A DNA stretch of 64,000 bases from contig JALMQS010000090.1 of NCBI GenBank assembly GCA_024734495.1, forward strand, positions 1 to 64,000, read 5' to 3'. The position numbers and the translations under genes were made by a program. Below the pieces are notes generated by a model. That model had not been told where the DNA came from. It was given only the letters and a program-made list of their open reading frames with translations, and searched no databases. Shown here piece after piece: positions 56,770 through 64,000 of the stretch; within the stretch, counting starts at the first letter, position 1; the number at the start of each line of letters is the position of its first letter. The stretch is from Forficula auricularia (Eukaryota > Arthropoda > Insecta > Dermaptera > Forficulidae).

Positions 56770-56945
56770 TTATTTTGAATCTTCATAGTAGAGGCTAGTA
56801 GAAAATAAAATCTTCAACGATATTTCGTCATAATAAATTGTAAGACGAAATATCCTTGAAGAATTCTAATATTCATGTACTAGCCTCTACCATGAAGAAG
56901 AAGATACCGGTGAGGATGCGAAACATAGCTGGGAGGCTAAATAAA
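56770..56945. repeat. Foldback with a relic hammerhead-like end
   Basis: Arms TCTTCATAGTAGAGGCTAGT and CTAGCCTCTACCATGAAGA are inverses around ATATTTCGTC / GACGAAATAT. On the right, ATGAAGAAGAAG, GATACC-GGTGAGGAT, GCGAAACATAGCTGG sits between TAGCCTC and GAGGCTA, an arrangement like a hammerhead with a 7-bp stem I but a degraded core. Confidence 0.55.
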
Positions 56946-56949
56946 AATA

Positions 56950-58040
56950 TATTACACTGAGATTTTCGCATCAGATATATTAAACTATTATAAGGTAAAA
57001 ATATTAATAACATTTTTTTGAATAAATCCTTTTAATTCATTTAATTTTAAAATTATACCTATTTGTTTTTTTTTTGTTTTTTTGTTATTGAGTGTATAAT
57101 GCGCATAAATTTATAAGAATTAAAGGGAAAATGTCATATTAAATATAATAAAAAGTTTCTGAAAGTCGTATTTAATTGACTTTATTTGGAGAGACTCTTT
57201 TATGGAGAGACGTGATTAGAGAAACAACTTAATCCATTTGGAGATGAAGTCATTTCGATACGATCAAAGCATTCAATTATTCTAATATATGATTATTAGA
57301 GTAAAATGAAAATGGCGATTGTATTTGAATAGAAAGAGGCTCATCGCCCCCCCCTCTTCCCCACACTCATTTTCATGCAAATATTTTCTTTGGCCTGTTG
57401 GCCCTTTAATCAAGTGAGACTTGTCCTTCGTAATCTCCTTTGAATAAAGCCATTTGTCGATGATCTATTCATTCTTTACCTGGAAGCCATTTGAAAGGAA
57501 CACCTTGGCTCACTATAGACCCATTTAGGAGCAGCAAATAGCCTTTTGGAGCACCTTTTGTTGGTGTCAATAGATCCTCTTCGTACAAAATAAATCAGTT
57601 TATAAAAATGTCTTTTATCCAAGGTGTTGCCCGAGTGGCCTTTGCGGTCTGCGCGGCTACCATCCCAAATTACTACCCCACTTCAGCTCACAAAGAATCA
57701 GTGTTTGATTGGTGGATGTTTAATAAGGTTCGATTTCTTAGGGAGGTTCATCCAGTTCATTTGACCTGAATAAAAAAAAGGGGGGAGGGACAGACGAGAC
57801 AGTTAGTCAGCCCCAAAACAAACTCTAACAGAAGGACTAACGGCCGAAAAAGCAAAACAATTAATAGATCAAGGAAAAGACAACATAAAGTATCATTACG
57901 TAAGATCAAGCGCAATAATTTAGATTAAACAGGGTGTCTCTTAAGTGTTGCAAATAAATATACACACATTTAAATTTGAATTCGGATTTTCACGAAATAT
58001 ACCTATTAGCTAGTTTTTTTCATGTAAAGATTACAGCAGT
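56950..58040. other. Stretch without a supportable gene
   Basis: AT-rich to 57.3 kb. 57300-57850 is more balanced in composition and unrepeated, but shows no recognised frame or RNA gene. Confidence 0.4.
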
Positions 58041-58243
58041 AAAAATATTTAAGCCCTTTAGACCAAAGATGTCTCAAAGCTACCTCAAACATACAGGTGG
58101 TTATTCAGAAGGAAAATCCTGATGAAAAATTTTCATAGAGATTCACAAAAACATGGTATCTCGAATTGAACCTTAAACCAAATTAACTAGATCCCTAATT
58201 GTTTTGACGTCGTATCAGTGTTGGGATCAAACCACTCAAAACT

Positions 58244-58288
58244 GTGGTTATAGCTTATGGTCTATTTCAAGGCCTTCATCAGTAAAAC
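58244..58288 (-). ncRNA. Hammerhead-like motif, decayed unit of the tandem pair
   Basis: On the minus strand CTGATGA (58282-58276), A, GGCCTTGAAATAGACC, then ATAAGCTA where GAAAGCTA is expected. The catalytic GAAA is lost and stem I is shortened, so this copy should be inactive. Confidence 0.45.
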
Positions 58289-58503
58289 GGTTTTAAATTT
58301 TATAATCAGATTAAAACCTATAGGCCAAAGATGTCTCAAAGCTGCGTCAAAAATACACGTTGTTAATCAAAGAGAAAATTGTCGTTATGATCCCCAAAAA
58401 ACATGGGATCTCGAAATGCACATTCAATCAAATTAGCTGGATCCTTAATTATATTGAGGATGTATCAGGGTTGATGCCAAATCAATTAAAACACTCAAAG
58501 CGT

Positions 58504-58548
58504 GGTTTTATAGCTTTCGGGTTATTTTAAGGCCTTCATCAGTAAAAC
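58504..58548 (-). ncRNA. Hammerhead ribozyme-like motif, intact core, minimal stem III
   Basis: On the minus strand stem I GTTTTA (58548-58543) pairs perfectly with TAAAAC (58510-58505). CTGATGA is at 58542-58536, then one extra A and stem II GG...CC with an inner TTA-AAA-TAA hairpin. GAAA follows, and stem III is the self-complementary AGCT with cleavage triplet CUA, cut expected between 58511 and 58510. Every invariant core base is present. So short a stem III would need dimerisation, as proposed for minimal type I hammerheads, which suits a tandem unit. Confidence 0.6.
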
Positions 58549-58579
58549 GGGTTTAAAGTTTATAATCAGATTTGTATGT

Positions 58580-60465
58580 TTTGCTGAATTTGGCCTCAAC
58601 CATGATACGTACTGATTACAAATACAAGAAGAAGGTTGATACACGCCCTGACTTAATATGTATGCCTAATCACCGTGATTAGATAATTTAATTTTCAAAT
58701 ATTCAGCATTTCATTTTTCATTTCAAAGTTGATCATCAATGGTAGCCATTGTTAAAGACATGAGGGAATCAAGTTAAAATCTAAAATAGCCATTTATCAA
58801 TATCTATTAGCGGAGGACCAAAGACTCTGCATTGCATTTATGAATAAGTATATAATTATCAAAGATAGGTAACCATTGCTGAAGACATGATTGTAAAGTC
58901 TAAAAAATAGTTATTAATCTAAGTTTTTAATAATTGGGGACTAAATATTGAAATAAACAAATTATAAATACATGGGTATGTAAATTCACTATTTAAAATA
59001 AAAGTCAAACTTTTGTTTAGATTTGTATTTTCTTATCACTTTTCAAACGTGTTTCTCATATTTTTGTACTGTTGTAATATTTAGAAAAAAATACTATCGT
59101 TTATTGTGAAATGGCATGTGAACAATTTATTTTCCAACTAAAGATTAAGGTTTTAATGCAAGGACCACTCTAAAACAGTGCAGTACTTATAGGTCTTAAC
59201 AGACAAAAAGACATTGATTCAGAAAAGAGGTAGAGACGAAATTAGATCTATACCTTTGAAGATTTTGCAAGATTGAGTCGAGAAAGAGAAATGCAGAGAG
59301 AGAGTTCAAGTCTCTACTAGTCATTTAAGAGCAAATGAAGAGTCTATTGTCTGCAGAATTTCAGTTTTATTTCATTTATCTTTTACAAAAACCTTCGAAC
59401 ACCCTCATCTATAGCCCCTTAAAGATAGACAACTGAACGCACTCATAATAAGGGCGTGTTTGGCCACTTCCCATGACTTAGTAGAGGACTAAACATACTA
59501 TATTGCATTTTTGAAAATGAGATAGGTTTCACAAAAATATTTTTGAGTTACCGAACAAGTTAAATAAAAGAAAGAGCTGTATTACAAATATATAAATCAA
59601 TCATAACACGAATTAATGAATTTCAGTAATTAAAACAAATATTTAAATAAAAGACTTGCTCTTCGGGAAAGAAAGTTGATGAAATTAAAAATTTAATAAA
59701 TGAATTTACTTTAAAGACCAATCATAGATCTTAGATTCTCTAAAATATATGAATGGTCCTTAAAGTAAATTCATTTATTAATTGATTTTTGAAATAATAT
59801 CCATTTTTTTCAAAAAAAGACACTCAAAAAGATTCTTAAATCTTTCCATTCATTAATTGAAAATTTAAATTTAAAAAAAATTGTCCATGAACAAAAAAGG
59901 AAGTTGATTTTTGGCCAGGGATTCCCACTATCTTTTTCTACCTTTTTTTCATTCATTCTGAGCACAAAGCCCCATAACGGTGGTAATCAATAGCTGCTAC
60001 CTGAGAGTACCGGGAATCGAACAAAAAGTGAAATTGCAGTGAAAGTAAATAAAGGTATTTTCAATATACATTACAGACAAACAAAATATATGGAATTAGC
60101 ATAAAAAGAATTACAGATATTTCAGTAAAGACACTATTAATTCAATGTTCGGAAACTATCACACAAGTTAGATATGAAATATATTTAGGTTTTCATCCAA
60201 ATTTCAAATAGAACGTTTCGAAGGATGATATAAGTATTTTTCAGGTAATTAAAATGAATTAAAAAAGTGAAAAGTTTTTAAAGATTATGTTATGTTTTCC
60301 TATTGGTGATTTCTCCATCAAACGGTTTGAGTTAGAAAATTGAAATACAGCCAATAAGTGTTTCAAATTTCAGCTTATTAACTACAATCATTCAATAGTT
60401 CCCATTATATGGCAATTTGATTTTTTTTCTGATTTTGTGCATTTTCTTATCTAAAAGTGGTCTCC
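58580..60465. other. AT-rich stretch, small repeats only
   Basis: 58740-58920 has fragments of repeat G (GGTAACCATTGCTGAAGACAT). A small inverted pair, AATAAATGAATTTACTTTAA (59696) and TTAAAGTAAATTCATTTATT (59759), is visible. A B-box-like GTTCGATTCCCGG lies on the minus strand at about 60010-60022 without an A box. Confidence 0.4.
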
Positions 60466-60663
60466 ATCAACTGGTCACGTCCAAGTGGGATCCGCCAATT
60501 AGGCGTGAGGACAAGTAGACGCCAGGACAACTGGGCGCGGATAGATATTAGACTTTGCTATGTCGATTATTATTATTAAAATATATTATTAATATAATAA
60601 TAATAATCATATAATGAATATAATAATAAAAATATTACTATTATTAATAATAAAACTAATATA

Positions 60664-60748
60664 ATATTGAAGGAGACAATAAAAGAGTGTGTCTTCTGCT
60701 GGAATTAATTCCAGCAGAAGACACACTCTTTAATGTCTCCTTCAATAT
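60664..60748. repeat. Near-perfect palindrome of the family B tail
   Basis: ATATTGAAGGAGACA ... TTCTGCTGGAATT meets its inverse with no spacer; only one or two bases differ (ACAATAAAAG against CTTTAATGT). It is followed by TCTGCTACCCTCGGCACAAA, as at 25953. Confidence 0.9.
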
Positions 60749-60812
60749 ATAAAAATTCTGCTACCCTCGGCACAAAAACTTTCAAATTAATATAATATTA
60801 TTATTATTATTA

Positions 60813-60998
60813 GTCTGGGCCGATTTTTTTCATAAACAACCAAACATTTTCAGACATTTTAAAAACCGAACGTCCGGGCGAGGGTCTGGGCCGATTTTTT
60901 TTCCTAATCAACCAGGCATTTAAAAACCGAACGTCCGGGCGAAGGGGTCTGGGGGAATTTTTTTTTCTAATCAACCAGACATTTTAAAAACCGAAACC
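60813..60998. repeat. Tandem repeat, three units of about 62-71 bases
   Basis: Each unit runs GTCTGGGCCGATTTTTTT, AATCAACCA, ACATTTTAAAAACCGAACGT, CCGGGCGA. Unit starts are 60813, 60884 and 60947, the last diverging at its end. Confidence 0.85.
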
Positions 60999-61647
60999 GC
61001 CAATTCTCGCTTAACAATAATAGTGATAAAAAAAGCACTTTACCCTGGTATTTTAGTGTAGAAATTATTTAGTCAATAAAATATTCGAATTTTTGGGCGT
61101 TCGTTTCGAGTTCGTGGTGCGTTTGAAATATTTTATTATATGTAGGGGATGAAGAGGTGGGCAGAGTGGGGGAACCCTGATGAAAAAGAAATTGGCGCCG
61201 AGTTGACTCGGGCCGGGTTCTTCACTTGACTCGTGCGTGCCCAGTGGGCTTGCGCCCACTTGTCCTCGCGCTAAGTTGGCAGAGCCCAGTTGGCCGGAGC
61301 CCTCTTGTCCTATTCCGACAAAAGAATCACTAAAGAAGAAACAAACGGATGATATAATAAGTCTCAACACCAGAAGATATAAAAAATTATTCCTGTTGAA
61401 AATTAAATAAAAGTGGAAAAAGAATGGTAGGACACCATAATGTCAAAGTTGAAAATCGTAAGAGAAACGACTACTACGAAACATCACCAAGTTCTAATTT
61501 GGGTCTAAAAGATCGAGTGATAATTGGCAGACTATGTACCATAGGACGATACCAAGTTAACACATGCCCATTTAATGTGCAAAAAAATCCCAATAAAGTT
61601 TAGGGAAAGCGGTGTTGGTTTATAGTGAAACATATTAAACACAGGAA

Positions 61648-61880
61648 TTATTTAACGGGTTATAGTGGTGTTTCACAAAGATGAAATAAAATTGAAAAAT
61701 TAAAAAATCTTTTTTTATATATTATTTCATGGAGACTTAAACCTCCTGATGAAGGGTTCATAGCTCGAAATATGTATAGAGATAAATAAAAAAAAAAATC
61801 TCCAAAATAATTTAAAAGATTTTTATTTTTTAATTTTATTTCCTCTTTGTGAAAACACCACTATAACCCGTTAAATAAAA
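61648..61880. repeat. Foldback carrying a hammerhead in its loop
   Basis: Arms TTATTTAACGGGTTATAGTG ... AAAATCTTTT (61648-61712) and the inverse (61816-61880, CACTATAACCCGTTAAATAA) surround a loop of about 100 bases. The loop holds the hammerhead-like motif. Confidence 0.8.
61743..61781 (+). ncRNA. Hammerhead ribozyme-like motif in a foldback loop
   Basis: Stem I CTC (61743-61745) pairs with GAG (61779-61781). CTGATGA is at 61746-61752, then one extra A and stem II GGGT/GCTC (61754-61766, with one or two wobbles). GAAA is at 61767-61770, and stem III AT-ATGT-AT (61770-61777) leads to the triplet AUA, cleavage expected after 61778. Core complete; stem I is only three pairs before a mismatch. 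Confidence 0.5.
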
Positions 61881-62117
61881 AATCCCAGTCTGTGTGGCAC
61901 ATTCATGACAGTACTACATATTTTAATTGAGTGTGTGTTCTTAGATAAGGTAAGAGTAAAAACTGGTCTCCCTAAAAATTTAAAAACAACTAAGTCTAGG
62001 TCTGAAAAAACAGTCAAATTTTTAAAAGATATAAAATTATATAAATTAGTATAAGTAAAAGACCGAAATTGATTCAAAAGGTGAATAAATCTTGTCAATT
62101 GTATAACCTAAGAATGT

Positions 62118-63090
62118 ACTAATAAATGTATAATAAAAATAATTTTTATAAAATTAAAACCGACTTCAAAAAATTAAATGCAACAAATAAAATAATAATA
62201 ACTTAAAAATATAATAAAATACACTAAAAGGTATAAAATAATTATTATCTTATTTAGTTAGAACTCAACGACGAAATATTAACATGAAATTACTTTTTGA
62301 AGTCGGTGCCAAACAAACTATACCTATAAGCGAGCGTACCCGGCAAACGTACTAAGTAAGATCCGTCGAGTGCGATTCATAAAATGTATATGTTTGGCAC
62401 CGACTTCAAAAAGTAATTTCATGTTAATATTTCGTCGTTTAGTTCTAACTAAATAAGATATTAATTATTAATTTTATACCTTTAGTGTATTTTATCTGAT
62501 TTTTAAGTTATTATAATTTTATTTGTTGCATTTAATTTTTTTGTAGACGGTTTTATTTTTTTTATAAAAAATATTTTCTTTTTCTCTTTTAGTGATGTTA
62601 TTAATAGTGACTTAATATAATAGCTTGCATGCATCTCGTAAGAGAAAGCGTCGGGCGAATAAATCAGAAATGATAATAAAAATTCAATTCATAAATATAG
62701 AAATTCTTCTCGAAACGTTTGCGGGTTTTAAATGAATGTTTTAAGATTTTTTTATAAAATATTTTATTTATTATAATTTGATTATTTGGTCATAATAATT
62801 GGAGATTTACGTTATTTCGTCATTGATTATATCATCAGAACTTGACCAAATTAATATGGTACCACCTAAGGTACCCTCTTTCCAATAACAAAAGAATCAT
62901 TAAAATCGGTTCATAAACAAAGAAGTTATGCCTTAACAAACATTTCAAAAAAGGTCCAATACCAATGAAAAAAAAACGGGACCAATCGTAAGCTAGACTG
63001 AATCCAATGCAAAAAAAATCATCAAAATCGGTTCACTATTGGCGGAGATATGAGGTAACATAGACACACACAAAAAAATAAACTGCAACG
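62118..63090. repeat. Composite foldback repeat, copy 4 (longest)
   Basis: The hairpin half (62145-62555) has CGACTTCAAAAAATTAAATG on the left and a loop in the opposite orientation to copies 1-3 (AGCGAGCGTACC before GATCCGTCGAGTGCG). An extra ATAATAATAACTTAAAAATA block is present in both arms. The other half continues through ATGCATCTCGTAAGAGAAAG and AATTCAATTCATAAATA, as at 19500, to GGCGGAGATATGAGGTAACA. Confidence 0.8.
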
Positions 63091-63475
63091 GATCGTTGCT
63101 AAACTTTATCCAAATTCATTTGAAATATTAATATGTTTATTCCTTTATTATTAATCAGATATCAATTGCTATTTGCAGTTCATGTTAGCTTTAATTCAAA
63201 CATAATGATCGATTCTCATTTAACAGCGAGGAATAACCATTCTACATTAGATTTTTGACGCTTCGATTATTATTGGTAACCATTGCTGAAGACATGGAGG
63301 AATCGACTTTAAAATCAAAAATAACGATCGATTCTTATCTAATACTAGAGGAATAACCTTATTGCATTCCATTTTTGATGTTTTGACTATTAATGGCAAC
63401 CTCTACTGAAAAAGTGGAAGAATCGACTTAAAATCAAAAAGACTAAATTCTTTTATGGCAAACAACTCAAGCATT
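63086..63475 (-). repeat. Dispersed repeat G, inverted copy
   Basis: Reverse-complement match to 42870-43282: AACGGATCGTTGCTAAACTT at the left, then two or three GGTAACC..TGAAGACATGG units. It interrupts the end of composite repeat copy 4, whose AGTCGAATAGAG...GTCGGTTAA tail reappears at 63508-63530. Confidence 0.65.
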
Positions 63476-63529
63476 GGATAAAGTAAAAAAATAATAATAA
63501 TAATTCAGTCGAATAGAGAAGTCGGTTAA

Positions 63530-64000
63530 AAATTGGGCGTTAATGGCCTTACTAGCATAATTTCTACCTTAAACAAAATAAAGTAAAATAAAAAAACTTA
63601 TATCTTTACGTCGCTTTTAAACTTTAAAGTTCCAAGTCTTTTTCTCACAGACGCATTGTCAAACCGCTAAAATTTGTGGAAAATGGGCCAAGTTTTGAAA
63701 AAAATTTATTTTTGCTCCAATTATAATTAGTGTCCAAAAATTTAATCAAACAATCCAGCCATTAAAGCTTCGCCAAATTTATCAAGATATAAAAGTATTA
63801 ATACTAGTACTAATTATTACTATTCATTGTTACCTTTTGATTATTTTGTTATAATATCTTTTCAATTAAAGAAATAAATGAAAATGCAATTTCTTTTATT
63901 CAATGTTACTCTTTTGTGTAATTAAATTAATTCAAAACAACAGACAATAAGAGAATAAATTTTTGCGACAGCAACATGCAAAATAAATATTTCTTTTCTG
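63530..64000. other. AT-rich stretch without a supportable gene
   Basis: No coding, RNA or repeat feature recognised up to the window end. Confidence 0.4.

Larger units (their letters stand above)
58045..58575 (-). repeat. Direct tandem pair of 260-bp hammerhead-bearing units
   Basis: Two diverged copies with a period of 260-262 bases, for example CCAAAGATGTCTCAAAGC at 58063 and 58325 and CTTCATCAGTAAAACGG at 58274 and 58534. Each carries, on the minus strand, one hammerhead-type core at the same place. Head-to-tail units of a few hundred bases with a type I hammerhead per unit is the genomic layout of retrozymes and of Penelope pLTR pairs. No coding sequence. Confidence 0.8.
60470..61320. 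mobile_element. Possible Mutator-like element with repetitive termini
   Basis: At the left (60480-60545) the words CCAAGTGGG, GAGGACAAGTAGACGCC and AGGACAACTGGGCGCGG occur in a row. At the right (61200-61315, minus strand) AGGACAAGAGGGC, GGCCAACTGGGC, GAGGACAAGTGGGCGC do the same, so the two ends form a long, internally repetitive inverted pair. Such ends are seen in some insect Mutator-like elements. I could not define tips or a target duplication. The interior is a mosaic (see the palindrome and tandem repeat). Confidence 0.4.

Overview
This window is strongly AT-rich eukaryotic intergenic DNA with one 100-base assembly gap. I see no intact protein-coding gene, rRNA or CRISPR array. The repeat content (insect/crustacean-style hAT, mariner/pogo, Harbinger and Mutator MITEs, tRNA-derived SINEs, R2-type and jockey/R1-type LINE relics, and the widespread 'CCGACTTCAAAAA' repeats) points to an arthropod. 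I cannot name the species from the sequence.

Layout. 1-5.2 kb: dispersed repeats, a hAT-like right end and otherwise plain AT-rich DNA. 5.2-7.4 kb: a TTAA-flanked MITE, a GC-richer block that looks like a Pol II promoter with a first exon (6.06-6.35 kb), a hAT MITE with a perfect 8-bp target duplication, and a repeat that preserves the empty insertion site of a second TTAA MITE found at 44 kb. 8.9-13.1 kb: copies of a dispersed repeat. 13.2-15.1 kb: a tRNA-derived SINE and two large inverted repeats carrying hammerhead-ribozyme-like hairpins. 15.8-20.3 kb: an RTE-like tail, then a three-layer nest of DNA transposons. 21.1-21.6 kb: tRNA-Arg-like sequences. 22-26 kb: hammerhead-bearing repeats, a nearly complete but broken hAT transposon and a Mutator-like MITE. 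27.3 kb: a 65-bp-arm palindrome. 30.8-33.7 kb: two copies of a composite foldback repeat abutting a 5'-truncated LINE. 34.3-34.9 kb: a 115-120 bp tandem array. 36-42 kb: foldbacks, a 170-codon open frame, a candidate exon, another composite repeat and a Harbinger MITE. 44 kb: TTAA MITE inside another repeat. 46.1 kb: hammerhead-like element. 48.4-49 kb: possible solo LTR. 51.3 kb: gap, followed by a decayed coding stretch. 53-54.3 kb: foldback, then a pogo/Tigger-like MITE with a nested hAT MITE. 55.9-56.4 kb: R2-clade retrotransposon C-terminus. 56.8-61.9 kb: more foldbacks, a 260-bp tandem pair with a hammerhead core, a Mutator-like structure and a foldback with a hammerhead in its loop. 62-63.5 kb: a fourth composite foldback repeat.

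The most notable signal is recurrent hammerhead-type catalytic cores (CTGATGA ... GAAA) in at least five unrelated-looking repeat contexts. Several have a supporting stem I, a stem II and a very short, often self-complementary stem III ending in an NUH cleavage triplet. This is the minimal type I form described for Penelope-like elements and animal retrozymes. No Penelope reverse transcriptase is visible here, so these would be non-autonomous or relic copies. Most have one extra base between CTGATGA and stem II, so activity is an open question.
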